DNA of 64,000 bases from Streptomyces subrutilus (GCF_008704535.1 NZ_CP023701.1:4940001-5004000), one strand, 5' to 3'. Shown: positions 40,982-49,035, counted from the stretch's first letter. A program made the numbers and translations. The notes: generated by a model not told the origin, from the sequence alone.

Positions 40982-42337
40982 TTGCCGCGGACGGTCACGC
41001 TGCTGGTGGTCCTGGCCGTGGCGCTCGTCCTGCGCTGGCTGCGGCCCACCTGGTACTGGTTGACCTTCGGGGTCACCTTCGCGACGATCCGCGTCCTCAT
41101 CCGCTACCGCTCGGTGATGGACGCCTGCGGGCTCACCGTCCCGCCCGCCCGCTGGCGGCTGACGCTCGCCCGGGTCACCAACCGCCCCGCCCCCGAAGAC
41201 CGTTCGCCGCGGATTCTGCGGCTGCGGCCCACGTCGACCGGCCTGGTCCTGCGGCTGAAACTCAGGCCCGGACAGGACGCGTTCGACTTCTCCGCCTCCT
41301 CCGACCGGCTACGGCACTCCTTCGCCCTCCACAACGTCGTCTCGCGAGAGATCCGCTCCGGCGTCGTAGAGCTGCGGATGACCGGCTACGACGTACTCAA
41401 GCGGGTGCGCATGCCGGCCGCCGTCCCCGATGGCGTGCTCCGGGTGCCGGTGGCCCTGCGGGAGAACGGGGAGGTTCACCACCGCGACTACCGGCAGGTC
41501 CCGCACGCTCTGAACGTCGGCGGGACCCAGTCCGGGAAGTCCGTCTACCAGCGCACGCTTGTCGCCGGGCTTGCCCCGCGGAACGCCGCCTTGGTCGGCA
41601 TCGACTGCAAGAACGGCGTAGAACTCTCGCCGCTTGCTGCCCGGTTCACCGCCCTGGCCGACAACCCCGTGGAAGCGGCTGAGCTGCTGGCCGCACTCGT
41701 CCAGTACATGGGCCGCGTCTACGAAGTCATCCGGGCCGAACAACGGATCAGCGTCGGCCTGCCCGATGCGGAGATCACTGCCGACATCTGGGACCTTCCC
41801 GCACACCTTCGTCCCGTACCCGTCGTGCTCCTCGTGGACGAAGTCGCGGAGCTCGCCCTCGCCGCGGTCAAGGCAGATGAAGCCCGGCGCGACCAGATCA
41901 TCACCGACCTCGTCCGCCTCGCCCAGCTCGGCCGCGCCGCCGGCATCTACCTGGAGATCTGCGGCCAGCGCTTCGGCTCCGAACTCGGCAAGGGCATCAC
42001 CATGCTCCGCGCCCAGCTCACCGGCCGCACCGCCCACCGCGTCAACGACGAGACCTCGGCGAACATGGCCTTCGGGGACATCTCCCCGGACGCCGTCCTC
42101 GCCGCCGTCCAGATCGGCAAGGACCGCCCCGGCACGGCGGTGGCCGGTGACTCCTCCGGCGGCTGGTCCCGCATCCGGGCCCCGCACACCACGCTCCGCC
42201 AGGCCGTCGACACCTGCAACGCCCACGCGCACCGGACCCCGAGCATCCCGGAGCTGGAGCGCTTCCGGCCCGCGCTCCCGGTACGCGTCCTCGTCGGCAA
42301 GGTCCAGCCGAAGAGCGCTACAGCAGGTGCCTTCTAA
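40982..42337 (+). CDS. FtsK/SpoIIIE-type DNA translocase TraB, 5'-truncated
   Basis: The protein is a hexameric double-strand DNA pump that moves AICE DNA between hyphae at the septum. Two hydrophobic segments (TLLVVLAVALVLRWLRPTWY, then TFGVTFATIRVLI) precede the motor. Walker A is GGTQSGKS and Walker B VVLLVDEVAEL, with CGQRFGSELGKGITMLRAQL downstream. The frame enters from the IS630 junction at about 40980 without a credible start: the first candidate is TTG 40982, with no ribosome site. AICE homologues usually have some tens of residues before PRTVTLLV, so the N-terminus has been removed. The C-terminus and motor are intact. Expression would need a fortuitous start; it may be non-functional. 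Confidence 0.85.
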   Translation: MPRTVTLLVVLAVALVLRWLRPTWYWLTFGVTFATIRVLIRYRSVMDACGLTVPPARWRLTLARVTNRPAPEDRSPRILRLRPTSTGLVLRLKLRPGQDAFDFSASSDRLRHSFALHNVVSREIRSGVVELRMTGYDVLKRVRMPAAVPDGVLRVPVALRENGEVHHRDYRQVPHALNVGGTQSGKSVYQRTLVAGLAPRNAALVGIDCKNGVELSPLAARFTALADNPVEAAELLAALVQYMGRVYEVIRAEQRISVGLPDAEITADIWDLPAHLRPVPVVLLVDEVAELALAAVKADEARRDQIITDLVRLAQLGRAAGIYLEICGQRFGSELGKGITMLRAQLTGRTAHRVNDETSANMAFGDISPDAVLAAVQIGKDRPGTAVAGDSSGGWSRIRAPHTTLRQAVDTCNAHAHRTPSIPELERFRPALPVRVLVGKVQPKSATAGAF

Positions 42338-42414
42338 GCACATGCTCCACCCGGTGGGCGCGACCTCTCGCGCCACGTCCCTACCCCACCCATGCCTGAA
42401 ACGAGGTGAAGACC

Positions 42415-43062
42415 ATGACCCGCCTGGTCCGCCCGGACGCCGTCCTCGTCCAGGCCGTCATCGCCGGAGCCCTCTCCTTCGCCCACCTCCACGACCTCGC
42501 CGAAGCCGCAGGACAGCACGGCTGGAAGGCCTGGGCCTACCCGATCAGCGTGGACCTGCTCCTCGTCGCCTCCTGGCACCGCCTGCGCACCCTGCGGGAA
42601 GCGGGGGAGCCCTCACGCTCGGCCTGGTCCTGGTTCGCCGTCGCCCTGGCGGCCTCGCTCGGCGCGAACGTCGCGACCGCCGGCCTCCTCGACCTGGGCG
42701 ACGTCCCGGACTGGCTCCGCATCCTCGTCGCCGGATGGCCAGCGCTCGCCTTCCTCGGCGGCACCCTCCTGGTCCATCGGCCTACGCCGCCCAACGACCC
42801 GGAGCCCGCCCCGGCGCCCCGGCCCGTGGTCGAGCGGGAGACAGAACCCGGCGCACAAGCCGCCCCGGCTCCTGCCCTCCCCGCTCCGGCACCAATACCC
42901 GCACCCGTGGTGACCGCTCCGCCCGCCCTCGTCGCCCACGCCCAGAAGATCGCCGCCGATCACCGCACCCGTACCGGCTCGGACATCGACACCGAGACCC
43001 TGCGCGCCCGGCTCGGCGTCCCGTCCTCGATGGCTGAGGCCATCGCCGCCCAGCTCGCCTGA
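42415..43062 (+). CDS. DUF2637 membrane protein (SpdB-like spread protein)
   Basis: ATG 42415, with GAGGTG 5 nt upstream, opens a 215-residue protein. The DUF2637 part has about four membrane helices (residues 5-120; FAHLHDLAEAAGQHGWKAWA, then YPISVDLLLVASWHRLR). A proline/alanine linker (about 125-165) leads to a small helical DNA-binding-like tail with HAQKIAADHRTRTGSDID and RARLGVPSSMAEAI, resembling a helix-turn-helix. DUF2637 proteins accompany TraB in streptomycete elements and are thought to help intramycelial spread. It starts 77 bp after traB in the rightward transfer operon. Confidence 0.85.
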   Translation: MTRLVRPDAVLVQAVIAGALSFAHLHDLAEAAGQHGWKAWAYPISVDLLLVASWHRLRTLREAGEPSRSAWSWFAVALAASLGANVATAGLLDLGDVPDWLRILVAGWPALAFLGGTLLVHRPTPPNDPEPAPAPRPVVERETEPGAQAAPAPALPAPAPIPAPVVTAPPALVAHAQKIAADHRTRTGSDIDTETLRARLGVPSSMAEAIAAQLA

Positions 43063-43071
43063 GGAGACCCG

Positions 43072-43263
43072 ATGCCCGCCCGGATCAACTTCCGCTCACT
43101 GATGAAGATCGGCCCCGTCCAGATCGGCACCTACCGCGACCGGCGCGGCCGCACGAAGGACTCCGCCGTGTGCACCGCCGACGCCTGCGGCTGGTCCTCC
43201 GACTACAGCTCCTCGACCGCCGCCCAGCTCGCCGCCCGCTCCCACCGCTGCCGCGTCAGCTGA
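43072..43263 (+). CDS. mobile element transfer protein (63 aa), SpdA-like
   Basis: ATG 43072 follows GAGGAG that overlaps the previous stop. The 63-residue basic protein reads MPARINFRSLMKIGPVQIGT, followed by YRDRRGRTKDSAVCTADACG and an ending with a Cys-His pair (SHRCRV). Two cysteines in AVCTADACGW and the terminal HRC could bind a metal. It matches the size, composition and position of small 'mobile element transfer' proteins between DUF2637 and SpdB-type genes in AICEs. The molecular role is unknown. Confidence 0.8.
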   Translation: MPARINFRSLMKIGPVQIGTYRDRRGRTKDSAVCTADACGWSSDYSSSTAAQLAARSHRCRVS

Positions 43264-43279
43264 ACCGAAAGGCCACGTC

Positions 43280-43438
43280 ATGGACGTACCGCTCTGGTTC
43301 GCCCTCCTCGCCGTCGGAGCCCTCGGCGTGAAGCTCATCCGCCCGCCCTGGTGGCTCGTCGCCGTGATCCTCCTCGGCGGCTTCCTCCTCGCGGACAGCT
43401 TCCTAGCCCCCGCCATCGACACCGCGATCAACAAGTAA
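43280..43438 (+). CDS. very small AICE membrane protein (52 aa), Spd-like
   Basis: ATG 43280 (AAAGG 8 nt upstream) opens 52 codons ending at TAA 43436. The product has two hydrophobic helices, WFALLAVGALGVKLI and WWLVAVILLGGFLLADSFLA, separated by RPPW. The gap to the previous stop is 16 bp and to the next start 23 bp, so it sits in the transfer operon and is most likely translated. Tiny double-helix proteins of this kind appear in spread loci of Streptomyces plasmids; no biochemical function is known. Confidence 0.72.
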   Translation: MDVPLWFALLAVGALGVKLIRPPWWLVAVILLGGFLLADSFLAPAIDTAINK

Positions 43439-43461
43439 CCCGCCCCGGAAGGAGAACAGCC

Positions 43462-43782
43462 GTGTTCAAGCCCAAGTACCCCAGCCCCGACACGTACACC
43501 CCGGCAACCATCCGCCCCGCCCCGGCGCCCACCGAGTACGTGGTGCCCGCCCCGGCCCCGGTCCCCGCCAAGGCTCCGACTGTCCTCGGCGGCCTGGTCC
43601 AGAACTCGCCCGGAACCGCGCTCGCCCTCGCCGCCGGCGGAGTCGCCGGAGTCCTCGCCCTTGCCTCCGTAGCGGTCTCGCTGCTCCTGGCCGTCGCCGT
43701 CACCGCGGTCGCCCTGTCCGTCAGCGCCGTTGTCCTGCTCTTCCTCGTCCGCGCCCTGCGCCAGGAGTTCAAGAGCCGTTGA
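43462..43782 (+). CDS. SpdB-like membrane protein (106 aa)
   Basis: GTG 43462 follows a strong GGAAGGAG site. The 106-residue protein has a proline-rich N-terminal half (KYPSPDTYTPATIRPAPAPT and PAPAPVPAKAP) and two hydrophobic helices (about residues 50-70 and 72-95), ending RALRQEFKSR. This layout fits SpdB-type spread proteins that assist TraB in passing DNA across septal cross-walls. Identification rests on position and layout rather than a named motif. Confidence 0.7.
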   Translation: MFKPKYPSPDTYTPATIRPAPAPTEYVVPAPAPVPAKAPTVLGGLVQNSPGTALALAAGGVAGVLALASVAVSLLLAVAVTAVALSVSAVVLLFLVRALRQEFKSR

Positions 43783-43871
43783 CCGGCCCCGGGACGGCCT
43801 CAACCGCCAAGTTTCCGCCGTCCCGGCGCCGCGCTCCCACCCGATCCGAAGAACCGGAAGGAAGCACCATC

Positions 43872-44054
43872 ATGGCCCAGCACACCGTCAGGCCCGTCAA
43901 GGTCTGCCCGGACTGCATCGGCTTCGCCGCCGTCGCCATCACCCTCGGCGGCCACGACCGCGCCGGCGCCCGGCGCACCATCACCGCGCACTGCTACGCC
44001 TGCCAGGGCACCGGCACGGTCACCGGTACCAAGCGCGCGGGGGTGACCGCGTAG
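43872..44054 (+). CDS. AICE zinc-ribbon protein (60 aa)
   Basis: ATG 43872 has GGAAGGAAG about 7 nt upstream. The 60-residue protein carries two CxxC knuckles, CPDCIGFAAVAITLGG (about residues 12-27) and HCYACQGTGTVTG (about 40-52), resembling a DnaJ-type zinc ribbon. Such small ribbons are frequent just before repSA in AICEs. An in-frame extension to 43779 exists but lacks a ribosome site. Its stop overlaps the next start by one base, indicating coupling. Confidence 0.75.
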   Translation: MAQHTVRPVKVCPDCIGFAAVAITLGGHDRAGARRTITAHCYACQGTGTVTGTKRAGVTA

Positions 44055-44281
44055 TGGGGATCTTCACGCGCCGGACCTACGGGGACGACCCGTACGACCG
44101 CGACATGGACCAGGTGTACGACCGCCTCACCGGCGAAGCCCGCCACCAGGAGCGGGTCACCGAGGCCCACGCGGTGCACGACTCCCGGCGCTCCTCCAGC
44201 TCGCGCAACAGCCGCAGTCAGCCCGCCTCCGGACCCACGTCCAGCGATGCCAACACCCCGAAGCGGGGGCGACGCTCGTGA
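44054..44281 (+). CDS. AICE small hydrophilic protein (75 aa)
   Basis: GTG 44054 overlaps the preceding TAG by one base. The 75-residue protein is charged and Ser/Arg-rich (MGIFTRRTYGDDPYDRDMDQ, then SSSSRNSRSQPASGPTSS), probably largely disordered. It has no recognisable domain. The repSA GTG lies inside its last codons (4-bp overlap), so it appears to be a leader gene for the replication initiator. Confidence 0.68.
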   Translation: MGIFTRRTYGDDPYDRDMDQVYDRLTGEARHQERVTEAHAVHDSRRSSSSRNSRSQPASGPTSSDANTPKRGRRS

Positions 44282-45654
44282 CCCAGTCCGCGACCGTGGC
44301 GGACCTGGCCCCCGGCCTCCTCGGCGACATGCTGAGGGTGGCCGGGGCTCCCGGTTACGCCCGCTGGGAAGACCAGATCCGCCGCACCGGCGGCTGCTCC
44401 GACCCGATCCACATCACCGGCTGGACCGTTGCCAGGGACAAGACCACCGGCGAGATCATGCACCGGTACTCCACCGCGGACGAACCCGGTGCCCGCCTCC
44501 GCATCGCCTGCGGGAACCGCCGGGCCTCTCGCTGCCCGGCCTGCGCCTGGACGTACGCGGGCGACACGTACCACCTGATCCGGGCCGGACTGGCCGGCGA
44601 CGACCGCCGAGACATCCCCGCCAGGGTCCGCGAACACCCCCGCGTCTTCGCCACCCTCACCGCCCCGTCCTTCGGCCCGGTCCACAACCGCCCCGCTGGC
44701 CGTCCCTGCCGCTGCGCCCAGCACCACCAGGAGGACGCCGCCGAACTCGGAACCGCCCTCGACCCCGCCACCTACGACTACGCCGCCGCCGTCCTCTTCA
44801 ACAACCACGCCGGACAGCTCTGGCAGCGCTTCACGACCCGCCTGCGCCGCGAGATCGCCGCGTACGCCGGACTGACCCAACGCGAGCTGAAGGAGGAAGC
44901 CCGGATCTCCTACGGCAAGGTCGCCGAATTCCAGAAGCGCGGCGCCATCCACTTCCACGCCGTGATCCGCATCGACGGACCCGCCGGGCCGACCAGCCCG
45001 CCGCCCTCCTGGGCCAGCACGGGACTCCTCGACCGCTCGATCCGGGCAGCAGTCGCCCACGCCTACACCTCGGTGTCCGTCCCGGCCGCCGCCGACCAGC
45101 CCGCCCGTACGTTCCGCTGGGGCACGCAGCTCGACGTACGCCCCATCAAGGCCTTCGGAGACGGCTCCGACATCACAGAGCAGGCGGTCGCCTCGTACGT
45201 CGCCAAGTACGCCACCAAGGCCGCCGAGAACACCGGCACCCTCGACCGCCGCATCGGCAACCGCGAAGCCCTGGTGCTCCTCGACGTCCCCGACCACACC
45301 GCCCGCCTGATCGGGGCCTGCCTCGACCTGGACCCGCTGTACCCGGACCGCCGCCTCACCGCCTGGTCGCACATGCTCGGCTTCCGCGGCCACTTCTCCA
45401 CCAAGTCCCGCCAGTACTCCACCACCCTCGGCGCTCTCCGCAAGACCCGCGCCGACTACCGCGCCGCCCAGGAGCGCGATGCCCGAGGCCTGGACGATGT
45501 CGAGCCGGACACGGTGCTCGTCCTCGCCTCCTGGCAGTACGCCGGCCACGGACACAGCCCGGGGGAGTCGGTACTCGCCGCCAGCATCGCCCGGGACATT
45601 CACCTGAACCGTCAGACCGCCCGCGAAGCCCTGCAAGGAGAGCAGCATGAATGA
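44278..45654 (+). CDS. repSA: replication initiator RepSA (rolling-circle type)
   Basis: This 458-residue initiator starts at GTG 44278, coupled to the gene before it. The HUH metal motif is IHFHAVIRID (His225, His227), and the nicking tyrosine region is YVAKYATKAAEN near residue 305. A cysteine cluster, CGNRRASRCPACAW (about 78-91), and CRCAQHH near 146 suggest zinc binding. It belongs to the RepSA family used by pSAM2-like elements, which replicate by rolling circle after excision. Length is normal and no damage is seen. Excisionase and integrase follow in the same operon with overlaps, the standard rep-xis-int order. Confidence 0.92.
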   Translation: MTQSATVADLAPGLLGDMLRVAGAPGYARWEDQIRRTGGCSDPIHITGWTVARDKTTGEIMHRYSTADEPGARLRIACGNRRASRCPACAWTYAGDTYHLIRAGLAGDDRRDIPARVREHPRVFATLTAPSFGPVHNRPAGRPCRCAQHHQEDAAELGTALDPATYDYAAAVLFNNHAGQLWQRFTTRLRREIAAYAGLTQRELKEEARISYGKVAEFQKRGAIHFHAVIRIDGPAGPTSPPPSWASTGLLDRSIRAAVAHAYTSVSVPAAADQPARTFRWGTQLDVRPIKAFGDGSDITEQAVASYVAKYATKAAENTGTLDRRIGNREALVLLDVPDHTARLIGACLDLDPLYPDRRLTAWSHMLGFRGHFSTKSRQYSTTLGALRKTRADYRAAQERDARGLDDVEPDTVLVLASWQYAGHGHSPGESVLAASIARDIHLNRQTAREALQGEQHE

Positions 45655-45853
45655 GCGTTTCCTCAGCGTCGTCCAGGTTGCCGAACTGCTCGGCACCACC
45701 GTGCGATTCCCCCGGCGCCTCGTCGAGGAGCGGCGGATCACGTACGTGAAAGTCGGTCGCCACGTGCGCATCCCGGAAAGCGCCGTCCAGGCGTACATCA
45801 CCGCGAACACCGTCGAGCCGCGTCGCCGTCGCCGTCTGGGGGTGGCTGCCTGA
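45647..45853 (+). CDS. xis: excisionase, MerR-like helix-turn-helix
   Basis: ATG 45647 (AAGGAG upstream) overlaps the end of repSA by 8 bp. The 68-residue protein is a small winged HTH: FLSVVQVAELLGTTVRFPRR then VEERRITYVKVGRHVRIPES, the usual Xis fold, with a basic tail RRRRR. It acts with the adjacent integrase to direct excision at attL/attR. Its TGA overlaps the integrase ATG, so the two are made together. Confidence 0.9.
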   Translation: MNERFLSVVQVAELLGTTVRFPRRLVEERRITYVKVGRHVRIPESAVQAYITANTVEPRRRRRLGVAA

Positions 45854-47028
45854 TGGCCGGGAAGCGCCGCCAGTTCGGCCGGGTCCGCAAGCTGCCCTCC
45901 GGCCGGTACCAGGCCCGCTACCTCGGACCGGACGGGGAGCTCCGTCCCGCGCCCGAGACGTTCCGCACGAAGAAGGACGCGGACGACTGGCTCGCCGACA
46001 CGCAGACCGAGATGCGCCGGGGCGACTGGCGCGACCCGGACGCCGGGAAGGTCGCCTTCGGGCCGTACGCCGTCGCCTGGATCAAAGAACGCGAGCTGAC
46101 CAGCACCACGCGGCAGCTGTACGCCTCTCTCCTCAAGCACCACCTGGAGCCGGCCCTCGGTGCCGTCAACCTGGCGGAGATCACGCCGCCCCTCGTCCGC
46201 AGCCGGCGTGCCGACAAGCTCGCCGCCGGCACCGGCGCGACCACGGTCGCCAAGTCCTACGCCTTGCTCCGGGCCATTTTGGGGACGGCGCTGTCGGATG
46301 AGCTGATCCGGCGGAACCCCTGCCAGGTCAAGGGCGCCAGCTCCGTGGACACCCCGGAGCGGCCGACCGCGACGGTCAAAGAGGTCTACGCCCTGGCCGA
46401 GGCGATTGAGCCGCGCTACCGGGCCCTCGTACTCATGGCCGGATTCCTCGGGCTGCGCTGGGGCGAGCTGATCGGGCTCAGCCGGCGGGACGTGGACCTG
46501 GAGCACCGGACCGTGCGGGTCCGCCGGTCCGTCGCAGAGCTGAGCAACGGACAGCGGGAGATCAAGGCGCCGAAGAGTGCCGCGGGAAAGAGGACGGTCT
46601 CCATTCCCGGCGTGATCCTCCCCGACCTCCACGAGCACCTGAAGCGATACGCCGAGGCCGGTGTCGACGGCCGCGTGTTCATCGGGGCCAAGGGGGCGAC
46701 CCCGCGCCGGAATCACTTCAATCTGTTGTGGCACAAGGCGTGTCGAGAAGCGGGGATCAAAGGGCTTCACTTCCATGATGTTCGGCACACGGGCAACACG
46801 CTCGCCGCGTCCACGGGGGCCAGCACGCGCGAGTTGATGACGCGCATGGGCCACAGCACCGCCCGCGCCGCGCTGATCTATCAACATGCGAGTGCCGATC
46901 GGGACCGGCTGATCGCCGACGCCTTGAGCGGGCTCGTGAAGAAGAACCGCAAGAACAAGAAGAAGGATGTGCCTGGCACGAAGGAAGATCCACAGCGGGA
47001 GGGGCACGCAGGGGGCACGCGGACCTGA
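45853..47028 (+). CDS. int: tyrosine recombinase (site-specific integrase)
   Basis: The 391-residue integrase starts at ATG 45853 inside the xis stop. An N-terminal arm-binding domain (about residues 1-60) and a core-binding SAM-like domain (about 65-155) precede the catalytic domain. Catalytic residues are R202 (GLRWGEL), H308 and R311 (HDVRH), H334 (MGHST) and Y343 (IYQH). It is intact and ends in a Lys-rich tail. The gene ends 71 bp from attR at the tRNA-Gly gene, the expected position for an enzyme that recombines in the tRNA anticodon loop to 3'-end segment. Confidence 0.95.
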   Translation: MAGKRRQFGRVRKLPSGRYQARYLGPDGELRPAPETFRTKKDADDWLADTQTEMRRGDWRDPDAGKVAFGPYAVAWIKERELTSTTRQLYASLLKHHLEPALGAVNLAEITPPLVRSRRADKLAAGTGATTVAKSYALLRAILGTALSDELIRRNPCQVKGASSVDTPERPTATVKEVYALAEAIEPRYRALVLMAGFLGLRWGELIGLSRRDVDLEHRTVRVRRSVAELSNGQREIKAPKSAAGKRTVSIPGVILPDLHEHLKRYAEAGVDGRVFIGAKGATPRRNHFNLLWHKACREAGIKGLHFHDVRHTGNTLAASTGASTRELMTRMGHSTARAALIYQHASADRDRLIADALSGLVKKNRKNKKKDVPGTKEDPQREGHAGGTRT

Positions 47029-47049
47029 TCAGGGCCCCCGGGAACGACT

Positions 47050-47088
47050 AAGGGCCAGGCGGAGGAAACGTCCTCTGACCTGGCCCTT
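47050..47088 (-). terminator. element-borne copy of the tRNA-Gly terminator
   Basis: Ten base pairs (47050-47059 with 47079-47088) close a hairpin much like 34407-34445 but with several substitutions. It lies just beyond the tRNA 3' end in the direction of tRNA transcription, so the restored tRNA keeps a terminator. Confidence 0.75.
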
Positions 47089-47098
47089 AAGTACTTCT

Positions 47099-47141
47099 GA
47101 GCGGGTGACGGGAATCGAACCCGCGTAGCTAGTTTGGAAGA
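47099..47141. other. attR, 43-bp direct repeat within tRNA-Gly
   Basis: Identical over 43 bases to 34455-34497. It covers the tRNA from the anticodon loop through the acceptor 3' strand. The flanking similarity continues leftward to about 47034 at lower identity. Confidence 0.93.
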
Positions 47142-47170
47142 CTAGTGCTCTACCATTGAGCTACACCCGC
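47100..47170 (-). tRNA. tRNA-Gly (anticodon TCC)
   Basis: On the minus strand the acceptor stem GCGGGTG pairs with CACCCGC, and a D arm (GCTCAATGGTAGAGC), an anticodon stem CTAGT/ACTAG with loop CTTCCAA (TCC) and a T arm with GGTTCGATTCC are all present. CCA is not encoded. The gene is complete because the element supplied the 3' half. It reads GGA codons (and GGG by wobble). Confidence 0.96.
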
Positions 47171-47338
47171 AGCGCGCGCGCCGCAGGTCCGAAGGCCGCG
47201 GCACGGACAGCATCCTAGCGGGTCGTGACGGGGGAGTGCACACCGCGTTTCCGAGGGCCCGGCTGGTCGGGGCGGGGCGGTGTAGGGAATCGGGCACATC
47301 AGAGGGTCTCCGGGCATGTACCCTACGTGTCGCACCGA

Positions 47339-47415
47339 CGGGGTGTGGCGCAGCTTGGTAGCGCGTCCGCTTTGGGAGCGGAAGGTCGTCGGTTCGAATC
47401 CGGCCACCCCGACCA
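47339..47415 (+). tRNA. tRNA-Pro (anticodon TGG)
   Basis: The acceptor stem CGGGGTG/CACCCCG, D arm GCGCAGCTTGGTAGCGC, anticodon stem TCCGC/GCGGA with loop TTTGGGA, and T arm with GGTTCGAATCC are all complete. CCA is encoded at 47413-47415. It stands alone between tRNA-Gly (opposite strand) and tig. Confidence 0.97.
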
Positions 47416-47614
47416 CCGGTGGCATCTCCCCAGAGGTCTTCCAGGCCTCCCGGAGAGGTCCGCCGCAAGATCGCGTTGTGGGCTGATTGCCGCTTGCGGT
47501 TACTATGCAAGCTGCGTGCCCGTGTGTCTGATGTACCGGGCCGAAGTCCGCTGAACCGCTGCATCGCAGCGTGACGGCAGAACCCCCAGCAGTCAGCCAC
47601 AAGGAGACCGAACC

Positions 47615-49006
47615 GTGAAGAGCGCCGTGGAGACCCTGAACCCGACTCGGGTTCGGCTCACTGTTGAGGTGCCCTTCGAGGAGCTCAAGGACAGCCTCGA
47701 CGCGGCGTACAAGAAGATCAACCAGCAGGTCACGGTGAAGGGCTTCCGCAAGGGCAAGATCCCGGCCCGGGTCATCGACCAGCGCTTCGGCCGCGGTGCG
47801 GTGCTGGAGGAGGCCGTCAACGACGCCCTCCCGAAGTTCTACACCGAGGCGGTCAACGAGGCCGACCTGAACCCGCTGGGCCAGCCCGAGGTCGACATCA
47901 CGGAGCTGAAGGACGGCGAGCTGCTGTCCTTCACCGCCGAGGTCGACGTGCGCCCCGAGATCGAGATCCCGGACTACTCCGGCATCGAGGTCGAGGTGGA
48001 CGCCATCGAGGTCTCCGACGAGGACGTCGAGAAGTCCGTCGAGCAGCTGCGCGGCCGCTTCGCGTCCACCAAGGACGTCGAGCGCGCCGCCGAGGACGGT
48101 GACGTCGTCACCCTCGACCTGGAGGCCAAGGTCGACGGCGAGGTGCTGGAGGACGGCGTCGCGAGCGACGTGTCCTACACCATCGGCTCCGGCGAGCTCC
48201 TCGAGGGCATCGACGAGGCCGTCAAGGGCCTGGAGGCCGGTGGCGAGGCCACCTTCACCTCCCAGCTGAAGGGCGGCTCCGCCGAGGGCAAGGATGCCGA
48301 GGTCACCGTCAAGGTCACCAAGGTCTCCGCCCGCGAGCTCCCCGAGCTGGACGACGAGTTCGCGCAGATGGCGAGCGAGTTCGACACCCTCGACGAGCTG
48401 AAGGCCGACAGCCGCAAGCGCCTTGAGAACATGAAGCAGTACGACCAGGCCACGCAGGCCCAGGAGCGCGTCCTGGAGAAGCTGCTGGAGCTCGTCGAGG
48501 TCCCGATCCCCGAGAAGCTCCTCGCGGACGAGGTCCAGACCCGCAAGCACAACCTGGAGCACCACCAGCTCGGCCAGATGGGCCTGGACCTGGAGAAGTA
48601 CCTGGAGTTCCAGGGCAAGACGGTCGAGGAGTTCGACGCCGAGACCTCCGACCAGGCCGTCAAGGGCATCAAGACCCAGTTCGTCCTCGACGCGCTGGTC
48701 AACAAGGAGAAGCTGGGCGTCAACCAGGAGGAGCTCACCGAGCACCTCATGCGGCGTGCGCAGTCCTCCGGCATGTCCCCCGACCAGTTCGCCCAGGCCG
48801 TCGTCGAAGGCGGCCAGGTCCCGATGCTGGTCGGCGAGGTCGCCCGCGGCAAGGCCCTCGCGGTCGTCGTCGAGGCCGCCAAGGTCGTCGACACGAAGGG
48901 CGAGGTCATCGACCTCTCCGACGAGGACGAGGACGAGGCCGCCGCCCCGGCCGCCGAGGCCGCGGCCGAGGGCGACGACGAGGCGAAGGCCGACGAGGCC
49001 AAGTAA
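47615..49006 (+). CDS. tig: trigger factor, ribosome-bound chaperone
   Basis: The 463-residue protein binds the ribosome exit site and helps nascent chains fold. The N-terminal ribosome-binding domain includes KGFRKGKIPARV (about residues 44-55; the GFRxGKxP signature). The FKBP-type isomerase domain lies at about 160-245, and the C-terminal chaperone arms follow. GTG 47615 has AAGGAG 8 nt upstream. The acidic tail (DEDEDEAAAP...) is longer than in enterobacteria, as is usual in streptomycetes. It heads the conserved tig-clpP1-clpP2-clpX region but ends in its own terminator, and clpP1 has a separate control region. Confidence 0.97.
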   Translation: MKSAVETLNPTRVRLTVEVPFEELKDSLDAAYKKINQQVTVKGFRKGKIPARVIDQRFGRGAVLEEAVNDALPKFYTEAVNEADLNPLGQPEVDITELKDGELLSFTAEVDVRPEIEIPDYSGIEVEVDAIEVSDEDVEKSVEQLRGRFASTKDVERAAEDGDVVTLDLEAKVDGEVLEDGVASDVSYTIGSGELLEGIDEAVKGLEAGGEATFTSQLKGGSAEGKDAEVTVKVTKVSARELPELDDEFAQMASEFDTLDELKADSRKRLENMKQYDQATQAQERVLEKLLELVEVPIPEKLLADEVQTRKHNLEHHQLGQMGLDLEKYLEFQGKTVEEFDAETSDQAVKGIKTQFVLDALVNKEKLGVNQEELTEHLMRRAQSSGMSPDQFAQAVVEGGQVPMLVGEVARGKALAVVVEAAKVVDTKGEVIDLSDEDEDEAAAPAAEAAAEGDDEAKADEAK

Positions 49007-49035
49007 CACCCCGGGCCACGCCCGCCGAGCAGCAC

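Larger units (their letters stand above)
34455..47141 (+). mobile_element. AICE integrated in tRNA-Gly(TCC), about 12.6 kb
   Basis: The element is bounded by a perfect 43-bp repeat. Next to the intact tRNA it carries the diagnostic AICE order: integrase, excisionase, RepSA-type initiator, small transfer genes, DUF2637 protein and FtsK/TraB translocase. Two GntR/UTRA regulators lie towards the left end, as KorSA-like control genes do in pSAM2-type elements. Cargo is a DUF262-HEPN pair on the opposite strand. Damage includes an IS630 remnant that abuts a 5'-truncated traB and a fragment of a second integrase. Excision and replication genes look intact, but transfer is doubtful. The extent is inferred from the repeats and is secure. 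Confidence 0.93.

Noticed and set aside
40982..40984. TTG as a genuine traB start
   Set aside because: It lies at the IS junction, lacks a ribosome site, and relatives are expected to have more N-terminal residues.
47440..47520. Promoter hexamers for tig around TACTAT
   Set aside because: The nearest -35-like hexamer is 19 bp away and poor. The inverted repeat GCTTGC/GCAAGC nearby is too short to interpret.
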